From the NCBI GenBank assembly GCA_003344405.1, contig NOWV01000068.1, positions 186,001 to 250,000 of the forward strand: a stretch of DNA of 64,000 bases, read 5' to 3'. Shown here one piece after another: positions 15,301 to 26,869 of the stretch (position 1 is the stretch's first letter; every line of letters starts with the position of its first letter). Source of the stretch: Trichoplax sp. H2. Lineage: Eukaryota; Placozoa; Uniplacotomia; Trichoplacea. The notes beneath the pieces are model-generated. The model was not told where the DNA came from. It ran no database searches and was given only the letters and a program-made list of their open reading frames with translations. The translations under genes were made by a program, and so were the position numbers.

Positions 15301-16430
15301 TCGATAAAGAAGGAGCAGTCAGTGCGGAAGATTGTACAACATGTCCAGCTGGTTATGAGTGTGACGATAAAGGAAACTTATTCTTATGCACACCTGGTTA
15401 TTATTGCCCATATAATATAACAAAACAGCCGTGCCCAATTAGGACATTTTCACCTGATGCTGGAGCTAAAAGCATGACGACTTGCAGATCTTGCGATCCT
15501 GGATATCTTTGTACGGATCTGGCCATGACCAACAGTACAATTTATCCATGTCCTCTCGGTCATTTTTGCATCGAAGGTTCCAATAAACCTGAACCATGTC
15601 CACCTGGCAGTTACCAAGACACTGGCTATGGTAAAAGTAAAGCTGATTGTCAACTATGTGATTCTGGCTACTATTGCCCATATGTAAATGGAACAGTATC
15701 AGGCATACGATGTTTGAATGGTACTCTTTGTCCTCGTGGTAGCTCTGGCCCAATTGTTTGTCCAGCAGGTTTCTATTGCCCGTTGGCTGAAGGTCAAATC
15801 CCATGTCCACCCGGATTTTATTGTCCTACTGGTTCACCAGATCCCATTCCATGTCCACCTGGCTATTGGTGTGGTAATGGAACAATAGAATATGACAATA
15901 AAACTGTAAATGTTGGATCTATCGTACCAATATTATGTCCATTAGGTTATAAGGATTCAGGTTTAACACCAAGAGATGCATTTAATAGAACTTGCTCTAT
16001 TTGTCCAGCTGGAAGTTATGGTAATCCAAATCGTCTAACATGTGAAGATTGTCCAGCAGGTGTCGTTTGTTTAGAAGGCGCAACTTCAGGTAACCCTGGC
16101 GCTTTAGTAACACGCACAGTTACTACCACTAATTCATATATATGTCCAAGAGGTCATTATTGCCCAATAAGAAGTTCAACACCTCTAGTATGCAAAGCAG
16201 GTTCTTATAATAACCAGACTGCAATGAAAAATGAAGCAGATTGTATCCCATGTGCAGTTGATCACTTCCAGAGCAATCCCGGACAAACTGCCTGCTTCCC
16301 ATGTGGCACAGTTGCTAGGCAACCAACTACGGGTATGCCAACGTGTACTTGTAGCGGAGCAAATAAGGAATTTCAAGCTAGCGATAGGAGTTGTATATGT
16401 CAAGAAGGCTACACCGAATTACAAGGCTCC
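359..16430 (+). repeat. GCC2/GCC3-type cysteine-rich repeat ectodomain
   Basis: About 5,200 codons follow one theme: C-P-x-G-Y-Y-C-x(n)-G-x(n)-C-P-x-G-T-Y/F-x(n)-C-x-x-C, with modules of roughly 40-55 residues. On the order of 100 modules are present. Asn-x-Ser/Thr sites (for example NTTG, NVSG, NITG) are frequent, consistent with an extracellular glycoprotein. The motif matches the GCC2/GCC3 or ephrin-receptor-like repeat found in SVEP1, SCUBE and many protist surface proteins. Overlapping open frames in other phases here are shadows of this low-complexity coding sequence. Confidence 0.9.
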
Positions 16431-19400
16431 TGTGTTCGAAACGTGTATGATTTCTGTGAGCCAGCAGTACAGTATCGGTCCGAAGATGGTGTTTGTCGCA
16501 ATATGGATGAATGGATTGCATTCTGCACACAAAAATGTGGTGTTACCGAATATAAAGGCGTTGTCCAATCGATGGGAACTTGTCAATGTCAGGTAGAAGA
16601 TCTGGAGCAACTATGTGATACAACTTGCCGAACATCGAGTAAAGCTAGTCTTCAATACGCTTGTACCAATCCTCCAACTTTACAAGTAGGTAGTGGTACA
16701 TCCGGATCTCAAGAGACAGTTAATACCAACTCTTTACCTAATGTTATCAACAGCAATGAATGGAATAATAATTGTCAAGCCAAGGATGGAACAGAAGTAA
16801 AACCAGTTTATACTGTTCAGATGCAATTAAGTGGATTTACTGGAGTCTATCAGCCAAATACTGCCGCAATTTCAAACTTACTCAATGCATCTGTCGCTCA
16901 ATCTTCTACTGCTAGGAGATTGTTAGCTGTCAGCGCTAATGTGATTGCAGGTAGCTCTAGAACGATTAGAAATCCTATAGTTTGTTTACAACTTGGCGAA
17001 TCACTATTATTTATTGTCTCCAATGAGTCGTATCCAGAATATGATCGCACCAATTTATTGAATAGTAACGCTGCATTCGATTATGGTGGATTCCGCGATT
17101 TAAGAGACAAAAAATTACTGACAACAACCAATTCATCACTCTTTGCTTATCAATTTAATACTCCAGGAAGATATGTTTTCAAAGCAAGCAACAACGCTGA
17201 GCGTAAAATGTATGTTAGTGTTATGGACCAAGGTGCTGAATGTAGCGATGTTGGACCATTCTTCCCTAATACAGAGAGAATATTAGTGCAGAACGGATTC
17301 TCAATATCATCGGGACTTTTACTACGTCCTGATTGGATTATGATTTTCACAATGTTAGGTGTTACACTTGGATTAATGTTTTTGTTGGCTGTTTTATTAC
17401 TGGTCTTCAGAAAGCACGGTTGGGCAAAACAAATGTTTGACCATCCACGATATCGAGCTATTACTCTGAAGTATAACTTTGATGATTACTCATCTAAAGG
17501 ATCAACTGTTCATCCTGTTAAAAAGTATCACCGTAATCTAGAAGCTTCAGAATTGGAAGGTGCTATCCCTGAAGAAGAAATACCACCAGCTCCAGTAGTT
17601 ATGGAGGAAGACGATATTGTTGCAGAAGTTAAAGGAGACGAATTCTGGGATTACGATAAACAAGTTGATCTGGAAGGATTCAGCACTAATACATTGTACG
17701 AGTATTTATCTCGTCAATCACGTGAATTGACAGCTGCAATTGGAAAACAAAAAGATGAAGCTAAATCGTTATACCAAAAAGTTCGAGCTCAAGCTGAATC
17801 ATTGAAAGGTTTATGGGTAGCTAAATTGAATCTAAAAGGTAAATCTGCTTTAGCAACTGAAGATGATATGCGCAAGTATGACGCGAAAAAGAATGAACTT
17901 GAGGATGAACTAGAACGTCGTCGAGAGCTAGGTATACGATTTAAAGGTGTTTTGGAACGACAGAATGAATTATTTGAAGACGATTTAAGAGAACGCGAGC
18001 AGCATGAAATCTCATTTGAAGCATCTTTCAGAGAAATTAATCGTTTACTCAATGATCTAATCGATAACAGAACTAGTGGATCAGATGATAATCAATACGA
18101 TGAACAGCTGCAACACAAAGTAGGAAGTCGCGTTGAGGAAATCTATGCACGATTGAAAAATGTTCATGAGAAAGAATGTGAACGCCGAGGTGTATGGTCA
18201 TTAATAGATCAAGGAACTGGAGCACTTCTTGTTTCACCAGAAACTAACGAAACACTTCCGCGTGATTACTTATTTGGTGTAGATGGAACTGTACGTGCAC
18301 CAGATTTAATCATGCAGGATCCGACTACTGGCTTAATTATGGCAAACGAGGGAACACAAATGCAATTATTTGATGGTGGAATTGTACCAGTACCAAAGAA
18401 CTTCTTCATACATCCACAAACTGGTCGTGCTCTACCAATTGAAGGAAATGTTGCTTACGATCCGATATCATCTCGTCTAATCTATACAGCAGATAATTCC
18501 TCGGGTGATGCGTCGGCACTGACGGAACAATTAATTCCATATGTCCCATATCCAATTGATCCATCAACTAATGAACCAGTCGATACTAAATTGCATACAC
18601 TCGAACGTAGAAGTGATATGGTGTATGGCGGCTCTATGCCTGATCCAAATACTGGACTGCCAGTACCAATTGTTGGTATTACTATTCATCCGACAACAGA
18701 AACAGTCTATCCAGTTGCTGGATCGCAAATTGATCCAGTTACAAGATTACCTATTCCAATCGAGATTGGTTCTATGATGATTGATAATTCATCGAAGAAA
18801 CCGGTAGCAATATTAGGTCTTCGAATTGATGATATAACTGGAGAAGTGAAACCATTAGGAGGAACTATACCCGGAGCAAGTGAAGATATTCCATTAGTAC
18901 CAGGCGACAAATACATCGAACCATTATCAGGTCTAACGGTCAAAGTAACCGGTGCTAAATTATCACAGCAGACAGGAAGTGTATTGCCAAGTGGCGGTGG
19001 CTATCAATCATTACTAGATTCAAGTGAGTTAGCATGCGAACGAAAGTTGTTAGATTGTTTGCAAAGCCTTAAAGAAGTCCTTTTAGTCAAACCCTCCGAT
19101 ACAGATAGTGATATACCAAATGGACACCACGAAAGGAGTATGCTAGAGACAGCCGTAAAAGAACTTCATCGTATCACTGAAAAGAATAATGGCCATTTAC
19201 TACGCGCTGGTCATGATTTAACAAGACGATTAGAAAGATCAACTGCCTTAGCTCAGAATGGAGGTAGCCCTGGACATTATGAACACACAACCACCGGACA
19301 ATTATTGCCCTTGCTTGTCGGTACAACTATGGTAGAAGAAGCAACTGGACTTGATGTGCATATTTTAAGTGTAGAAAGAGATCATTCCAGTGGATCATTA

Positions 19401-22400
19401 ATTCCACTTGGTGGTTCTATGGAAGATCCTAATGGTAACGGTAGCATACCTATAATGTTGGGCAATAAAGCTGTTGATCCAGTGACAGGCGATTTATCTC
19501 CTATCTGTGGTGTTAGGATCAGTCCGGAAACAGAAACTGTTATCCCAATTACCCTTGCATCTGGCGGACAGAAGAAGCGTAAACCAAATCCATCGCTTTT
19601 AGCAATTGTTGAAAATGAAGCGGTTGCTAGACGCAGTTTCTGGAGACGCCAACGTCAAAAGGAAAATGATATTACAGCTACAGAATTTCTGTTATGCTCG
19701 CAATTAATTGATTCAAAAGCGAATATCGGAATTAGTAAAGTCGAGGATACGCTAGAAGATATACAAACAGCAGTAGAATCATTAACTGATGCTGCAAAAC
19801 GAGAGGTACAAAGACGCGGAGATGCGGCTCAGGATTGGACTTATCTGCCACCAGAAGTTGTTGCTATCTTAACGCAAGAAGATAGTATTGAACGTGATAG
19901 AGAAGAATATCATCACAATTCACATGACAAATTTGCTGATACCGTGAACCGATTCTTTAAGAAAATGCAAGAAGAAGAGAGCAAATATAAAGAAAGAATG
20001 GCAGAATTAAAAGGTGCTATGAATCCGGACGCCGAAGCGACTGTCACTCAACGCTTTAAACAAGTACAGTATAGATTACAGATTGAACTACAAGAGCAGC
20101 TATTAATGAGATCACACCAATTGGATGAAAATATAGCTGCATTGGAATATACTCGTGCAAAGGCTGATTTATGCGCCGCCGAAGCGAAAACTTTACTGTC
20201 AGGAGCATGCATTTTAGCTGGTGATTATGACGCAAGCATCTCGGGTGCATATGGCGACAACGTTAGCTCACCATCGTCTAACAGAGAAATAATACCGTTA
20301 CTTGAACATCTCATTAAATTAATTGAAGAGAATGGAATTAAGCAGTATGTAACAACTAATAATATTGTCTCTGATGGTATGCAACAAATACCGCAGTCAC
20401 AAGGTGGAACACTAACTATACAAAATATGCATGCTGCATCACCAATAACAGGATTCTCTCCAGCTGGCCCGAACGTCACATTAAATACTACCCTATTACC
20501 GATAATAGGACAACCAACAGGCCAACAGCAAGTAGGCACTATATCAACTGTTCCTGCTTATAATCAACCGACAAATGTCGCGGCAGTTTCTCACAGCGGT
20601 GCTGCAATTGGTGCTACAGTAGTTAAAGGCAATGGAGTTGTAGGCTTAAGTAGTATCTCAGCAGTCAGTCAAGCTGCACCTAGTAATTTAAATAAGAAAG
20701 AAACGAAGCAAAAACTACACGAGAAACATCTTCAAGAAAGCACTGAGCTTGAAGAAAATTTACGAGCTAATGAAATATTCGTTATTAATCAAGTTCTTAG
20801 CGAATGTAACAAGAAGAAAGAGGAAGCTATCGCTAAAGTTAAGGAAGAATTGCGTGATGCACTTAAGAGTGCTTCAACAGATGAAGAGCGTCAACAGATC
20901 ATTGAGGAACATGCTAAAAAGATTGAAAAGATCAATAATGCACATGAAAAAGAAAAGCAAGAACGACTCAAGAAAATACGTAAAGAACTTAGCGATATAA
21001 GAATACGCCGTAAGAAGGAACTACAACAGCGTCATCGCAACGAAGCTATAATAGCAGGCGTCGATGGCATTGAAACCGAAATACCAAGTGAGTCAGAAGC
21101 TGATCATGATTTACTCTCGTTAGCTAAACAACAAGAAGAATTACTTGCCGAATTAAGACGAGCATATGCTGAAGAATTAGCTGCAGACATGGAAGCAAAT
21201 AGTGCAGAGAATAGGAGAAAATTAGATGAAGAAATGGAAGCACGTATGAGAGCATTAAATGGTTCACGCAGTGGTGATATTGATGGAGCATTAAAGAATG
21301 CTACCGATTATACAATAGCTGCCAATAATCGTAACAAGAATATGCGAGATCGCATGCAAAATCGTAAAGATAGAAGGAAAAATCGACAAAAGGGAACTAT
21401 TGACATAGATGATGAAAAATTATTAGAGGGTAATAATGAAGAAGTAGAAAAAATAAAACAAATTTCCAACTTGCAAGAAGACGCTGATCGTCTTTATGAA
21501 GAAGCGGCATTAATGCAAGTTGTAGCTGAAGTTGAATACGAAGGTCAAACTGAAAATTACGAAAAAGTAACTCAGCAAGTACTACAAGATCCAAGCTTCA
21601 ATGATGTTGTAGATGATGACAAAGCTTTGATTGTCGAAGATATTATGTCAGAATTAGCAACAAAGAAACAGCAACAAGTTGACGAAGCAAATGGACACAT
21701 GGAATTGATTGAGGCCAAGAATGAATCGATCAAGAAACAGAAAGAATGTGAATTGACCGCCGAAGCAGTTAAGAAGCAGACTGAGCTATCAACTCGAGCA
21801 ATGATTGAGCTTAATAATGTTGAAACTGCAACAGCTGTCAAGAAAATTACTGCTGTTAAACCTGATAAGAAAGTTATAGAAATTGAGGCAGAATTGAAAG
21901 AAAAGCATTTAGAAGATCAAATTAAATTGCGATTGGAACACCGAGAAGAAATGGCTGAAATTGAACGTCAAGTGCAAGAGGAACAAAATAAGGCATTAGA
22001 AGAAATTGTAGAAGGAATGGCAGCTAAATTAGAAGAAGAAGATGTCGAATTCCAGAAGAAAGCAGCCGAAGCTAAGGAGAAATTAAGCGCAGAAGAATTC
22101 CAAAAAATGCTTGATGACCATGAGAAAGAATTGGAAAGTATGCAACAAAATCAAGAGATAGAAATTGCTAAACATCGTGATCAATTGAATAGCAAATTGG
22201 AAGAACGCCGTCGACGTAAACAACAACAACTTGCAAGGAAACAGGAAATTGAAATGCAAAAGAAACTACTACAACAGCAAGCTGAAGCTGACCGATTAAA
22301 TGCCGAACGAGAAGCGAAAAAGGAGGATGCAGCATTGACTGAGACAATTAAAGAACTTAAAAATAGCGATAACGAGAATGAAAGTAAGCGTGCTGAAAAC

Positions 22401-25245
22401 TTAATCTATCATGTTATGCAACAGCGTCATGCTAAAGAAACATTACAACATGAAGAACAACTCAAGAAAGAACTAGCGACTGCTTTAGCAGAAGCTCAGA
22501 ATAACGTTGCGACTAAATGTCAAGATAATCGTGACAAATTAGTTGAACAACATGAACATCAATTAGCAGAATTATTGGCTCACTCAGATGGAATAAGTCC
22601 ACTAGAGTTGAAATCACGTCAACGTGCTCTAGAAGGGAAGCAACAGACTCAGTTAGCTGAGTTCGATAAGGATGCAGCGACTAAAATGCAAGAGGCAGCC
22701 AAAGATGTAATGTTTAACTTGCAAATTCAGCATGCTAATGCTAGATTGGCCTTGAAAACGAAGCAACTAGCTGAATTATCGGGTTCGATGCAAGAATTAG
22801 CTGGCCAGCGAGAATTAATTGCCGAGTATACTGATAGGACCAACGAAGCTACTCGTACTGCGCAACAGGATCGAGAAAAAATTATGAAAGAAATGGAAGC
22901 AAAATTGGAGAAGATTAAGGCTGAAAAAAGGAAAGCACAAGAGAAACAGCGAGCTGAATTGGCTCAACAATTAGAAGCACTACAAGGTGAATTGCAACTT
23001 GAACAAAGCAAAGATGAACAATATCTAGAAGAGCAGATAGCGGAGAGAGAGAAGGTACATGAAGAGCAACGTAAAAAGAAAGATGAACTAATGAAATCGA
23101 AGATAGAAAAGGAGGACTTGAATGAAGATGAAAAACAGAAACTCATCGAACAGCATCAGAAAGATCTTGCAGAATTGGAAATTGCACAGCAACGCGAAAG
23201 AGAAAAGAGCCGAGGTGCCTTGAAAAGAAAATTGGAAGAGCGTCGTAAGAAAAAGTATCAAGCAGCCATTAATCAATTGGAAAAAATCACCGAAGATGAT
23301 GAGGAAGCAACTGAAGAAGAGGAACGAGCACAAATTCGAGCAATACAACAAGACAATATTCAGAAACTAGAAACCACTGCTAGCAAACTTGAAACTCCCA
23401 ATGCTCCAATTCATGAACCACAAACTGTTGACTTAGCTGAAGTTGTCCAGCCGGATGGCATCGTTACTGCCGATAGTCATGTACCAACAGCAGCAGCTGC
23501 TGGATTAATTAGACCTAACGATGTTTACAACTATACTGAAAGGGACTGGATGGCTTTACTGACGGCATCCCCAGTCTTCCAACAGATCTGCCAAATTGAG
23601 AATATGCTAAGCAATGGTGGTACTTTCGGACCAGATAACAAAATATTGGGTGCAGGCTCAAGTGGTAGTTATATCGATTCTAAAGATGCTCAATGGATTT
23701 GTAAAGGAGATTTAATCCCGGTTGATATCAATCACTTAAGTCCAAGCCACTTTGTTATTTATCGATTTGGCTTGTTCGTAGTTAAAATGTTGAGACAATG
23801 CGCTAAATTCCCTGAAGTTACTATGTTGGTTGCGTCCAACTTACCTTCGCACAAATATGATCGTAACGCCTTCCGTAATTCTTACCATTACGATAGGAAG
23901 CGCAACATCTTATTTATAAGGAATGAGAGATTGGAATCAGTCGGCGATTTTATCGTTGTTATCATGCATGCTTTAGCTCATGTCAAAGTTGGAGATTTAG
24001 CTAATGACGGCAATCCAGATTTCTTACGAGAATTTTATAAGGTTAGAAAAGTAGAAAGATCATTGATGGCATTACTGTCAATAGAATGATTAACTGTTAT
24101 TTTTCTATCGATTCTTATTAATAAAGTCGTTGATTGAGCTAGATAATTTATTACAGGAAGGCTACAAAATTTACGATAGAGCAATAATACGCGTTAGTCA
24201 ACTTGTACTATGAAAATAATTCCTTGCGTTTATTATTAAATAGGCTATGAAGGTTTGTTGTCAAGACTTCTTCTTTTCAAGATCAAAGAAGAGCGATATC
24301 TCAAGCAAATTAGTGAAATCAACTGATACCGAACCATTGCAAGCTATCTTTAGACATGCCAAGACCAATAAGCAACAGATTAATATTTTTGAAGAATTAG
24401 TTGAGACTAAAGTAGCTGGACCGAACGAACTTGATCTCAATGAAGTAAGTATTGCTATACATTCACATATGTCGAAAATACTGTATAGAAATACTCCTCT
24501 ATCTTAATTATTAAAATGATGAATAAATGATATTACATTAATAACAGTCGATCTATACTCGTACAGACATCATTTACTGATTATAATTAAGTAAGAATAT
24601 AATTCTAAAACTTTCTGAAACTCTTAACAGGGACTTGAACGACATATGGCTCGATTCCAAAAGTATATGGATACCGTAGAATTGCGTAACTATTTGTTAG
24701 CACAAAAAGCCCAGAAAGAAAGCAAATACGATCAAGAGGATACTATCGAAACTAAATTGGCCACCTTACGAGGAGAAAAGAAAGCATCCCTTCAGCCAAC
24801 GTAAGTTTATTGTCGAAAAGTTTTCTTAGCATCATTTCATTTTTAGCAAATGTTTATTAAAGCGTTAGTTAAAAAAGTAATAAATCATTTTTAATCTTAT
24901 TGTTACTTACATATAATGTTTAGGCCTAAAGTGCAAGCTGGTATACTTCGCGGTGGATATAAAAGCGTGAAAGATATCATGAATTCGCAAATAACTCATT
25001 TACGGGGAAAATCTGATCAATACAATGCCGAATTAGTCCAATTACTGAAAGCTGAATCAGAGTTAGCTGCAGCAATTAAGAACTTAGAGCAGAGCAGCGA
25101 TGAAGATGATTCTAGCAATAACTTACAACGAGCCAAACAGCAATACAGCACTGTGAGCATGCAAAAGCGAGAGGTATTGAATAATTTGACACAATGTGAG
25201 CAAGATATCAGGAAGAAACAAAAGCAATGTGAGCAAGCATCCTAA
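359..25245 (+). CDS. Giant single-pass membrane protein with GCC2/GCC3 cysteine-rich repeats (5' partial)
   Basis: Exons inferred: 359-470, 656-743, 903-24041, 24244-24444, 24631-24800, 24924-25245. All introns are GT-AG with matching phases, giving about 8,010 residues without the missing start. Order of parts: GCC2/GCC3 (ephrin-receptor-like) cysteine repeats to about 16430; a further Cys cluster (16450-16660); a possible cupredoxin-like domain (16801-17250); a transmembrane helix (17331-17412); a cytoplasmic coil; TG-type repeats (18200-19570); a long charged coiled coil; a conserved C-terminal domain; and a short helical tail. The uninterrupted frame runs on to a TGA at 24089, but the donor after 24041 (AAG/GTTAGA) joins in frame to 24244 and continues with a conserved-looking stretch (VCCQDFFFSRSKK), so the last 15 residues of that frame are probably intronic. 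The function is unknown. The architecture suggests a cell-surface or matrix-facing adhesion protein tied to internal filaments; that is inference. It is not SVEP1 or SCUBE, which share only the repeat type. Confidence 0.9.
6400..15100 (+). repeat. Higher-order super-repeat of about 2.05 kb inside the cysteine-repeat exon
   Basis: Specific module variants recur at a long period. The variant with W/Y-C-x(n)-Y-E-N-x-C-P (near 6768, 8841, 10953, 12990 and 15006) recurs every 2.0-2.1 kb. So does the Y-Q-D-E-x-G-x-x-S-C-K module (near 7450, 9520, 11630 and 13660), and so does the R-P-N/D-P linker (near 8580, 10665 and 12757). This implies amplification of a block of about 680-700 residues (some 14 modules), giving four copies plus a partial one. 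The copies are well diverged. Confidence 0.7.
16450..17290 (+). other. Juxtamembrane region: Cys cluster and possible cupredoxin-like domain
   Basis: After the last canonical repeat there is a separate Cys-rich block (C-R-N-M-D-E-W ... C-Q-C-Q-V ... C-D-T-T-C). It is followed by a segment with no repeat character: hydrophobic strands 'IVCLQLGESLLFIVSNESYP', 'FAYQFNTPGRYVFKAS' and 'MYVSVMDQG'. The 'GESLLF ... PGRYVF ... S' pattern resembles the strand pattern of cupredoxin-type beta sandwiches. The copper ligands are not evident, so a structural rather than electron-transfer role is more likely. The fold call is inference. Confidence 0.45.
17331..17412 (+). other. Transmembrane helix of the giant protein
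   Basis: About 26 hydrophobic residues (IMIFTMLGVTLGLMFLLAV and following LLLVF) are closed by a basic stop-transfer R-K-H. It separates the cysteine-rich, glycosylation-site-rich part (outside) from the Cys-poor, charged part (inside), so type I topology is expected. Confidence 0.9.
18200..19570 (+). repeat. Cytoplasmic 'DPxTGxxxPIxG' repeats
   Basis: About 15 imperfect units of roughly 22-26 residues, each with a core D/H-P-x-T-G/E-x-x-x-P-I/V-x-G, for example 'PDPNTGLPVPIVG', 'IDPVTRLPIPIEIG' and 'VDPVTGDLSPICG'. They are interrupted near 19020-19270 by a helical insert. The regular Pro/Gly turn between short hydrophobic strands suggests a beta-hairpin solenoid or plakin-like module. I cannot name a family with certainty. 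Confidence 0.7.
19880..23400 (+). other. Long charged coiled coil / single-alpha-helix region
   Basis: About 1,170 residues dominated by E, K, R, Q, A and L with heptad-like spacing ('EERRRRKQQQLARKQ', 'EREKVHEEQRKKKDELM'). It is broken by a Pro/Gly/Thr-rich flexible linker at about 20400-20690. Such regions act as rigid spacers, self-association domains or cytoskeletal links. A shorter coil lies just after the membrane at about 17690-18190. Minus-strand open frames here are low-complexity shadows. Confidence 0.85.
23520..25245 (+). other. Conserved-looking C-terminal domain with HALAH motif and helical tail
   Basis: After the coil the composition returns to globular: 'DWMALLTASPVFQQICQ', 'HLSPSHFVIYRFGLFVVK', 'NILFIRNERLESVGDFI' and HALAHVKVG at 23967-23993. 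The last resembles a zinc-peptidase active-site helix (HExxH) whose catalytic Glu is Ala. The domain continues across the spliced intron into 24244-24444 and 24631-24800. The final exon (24924-25245) encodes a Gln/Lys/Glu-rich helix ending at TAA. Confidence 0.7.
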
Positions 25246-25539
25246 AAATTCTATCGCCGCATCAAATTTAAATTTTTGATTAATGTAGTTTAGCCCATTT
25301 TAGTAGTAATTAATTATGCTATCGATGTGATATGCAGTATTATTAGGAAAAAGTAGATTAGCCAATGCAAGTAGGTACGATTGAAGTTTAGATAAAACGG
25401 ATAGCCTTTAATTCTTTTAAAAGATCTGATTTTGTACTCCTAGTGAAAAAGTTGATATGGTATCAAGTAGGTTAGCCTAATTTTTGAAAACTTACTAGAA
25501 ATTGACACTGCTATGCATGTTGCATAGGAAAAGACGAAT

Positions 25540-25545
25540 AATAAA
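25540..25545 (+). promoter_or_regulatory. Candidate polyadenylation signal of the giant gene
   Basis: AATAAA about 295 bases after the TAA of the giant gene, followed by a T-rich run near 25559-25567. It is the first canonical hexamer downstream. AT-rich sequence makes chance hits common. Confidence 0.4.
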
Positions 25546-26869
25546 TCATTTTAGTATCTTTTTTTTACGACGCATTCCTGTCACTTTTTTTATCCATAAT
25601 TACTGATATGAAAGGCAACGAACAAGTTGCCATTAGGCGGCTTGTAATCATTTGTAGGCATTTTTTGTGATGCCCTTATTGATGCTATTCTATTTTCCCA
25701 AAAAAATATATTATAGACGATTAGCAAAACATGTATTTTTGTTTGGAACTTTGTTCATTTTTTTGTTGTGAAGCACCAACGTTTATTCTACTAATGGTAA
25801 AACAGTCGCCCTGTTTTTACAAACGAAGGTTTCCAAGAAACTGAAGTAGGAAATTTATTGTTTAAAAATTATTTCACAGCTTAGTTAATACTTTTTATCT
25901 GGGTTTCCAACTTATTGAGTATGGCCAAGTCCATATCAGTAGATTTTACATATTCTTACTTATTTGATATCCTATGTAAGTGCTTTATTCATTAGAGCAA
26001 CATGCACATTTTGACCAATTGTGGCAATCTGTCACATTTCTGTATAGAATTAACTGGTAAAAGTATTGAGGTTAAAATTAAAGTTACTGGAAATTCTAAT
26101 ATCAATAAAATAAATTTTCAACATATTCAGTAAAGTGTATCTATCCATCTATCTATTTATCTCTTGATCCTACTATTGATTATTGGTTTCCATGCAATAC
26201 GCTACAATATACTGTAGATGATTTAGGACGATAATTAAACTGTTGTCAGTAGGAAAGGCTTTCGAGTTTACAGTTAGAAAAGAAATACTTGTATTTTACG
26301 TACCAGTATAGGAAAGATTGAGATTGAGTAGACCATAGAACAGGTGTCTACGGAAATTACTCATCTACTGTACTCACTACTTTACTAGTATACTCAAATA
26401 GTCTAAATGAGCAAGTACCTATAAACTAAGCAAATTATAATCAATTTCTATTTTTTTCCGTTCTAATTCTACATTATAATAGACTGCTAAGTAAAGTTAA
26501 TAGCCAGAGAACGAATCCGATATAGTCGATTAAGCACATCACCGCTGAGATATACTGATTACAGCGGTTCATGTTTAGAGTAGTTTATTCAGTTCATTGC
26601 CGCTAGTAATTTATAAAGAACATAGGTATAACAATGATGCTTTCGCATTGGCTACTGCTAAATTTATTCGGCTATCGCTGAAATTTACTAGGTAGTTAGA
26701 TCTAATGATATCCAGGATTACTCAATACTTTTAGAATCCATGATTATTTCAGTTCTCTTCTATTTTTCTTTGTTCATTTGTTCCAGTAAATAGAAATAAT
26801 GTAGTATTCTGCGGTAAGAGACATTTTTATAGATATTGTGCTATAATTAAAATAGATCTAAAGGCTGCC

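Noticed and set aside
868-16600. Numerous 60-180 codon frames on both strands inside the giant exon
   Set aside because: They overlap the main frame, consist of shifted readings of the cysteine repeats (Val/His/Leu-rich or Thr/Arg-rich) and have no independent motifs.
24247-24507. Separate small gene starting at the ATG at 24247
   Set aside because: The acceptor at 24243 and donor at 24444 match the phases of the giant gene and the product continues its C-terminal domain, so it is an internal exon.
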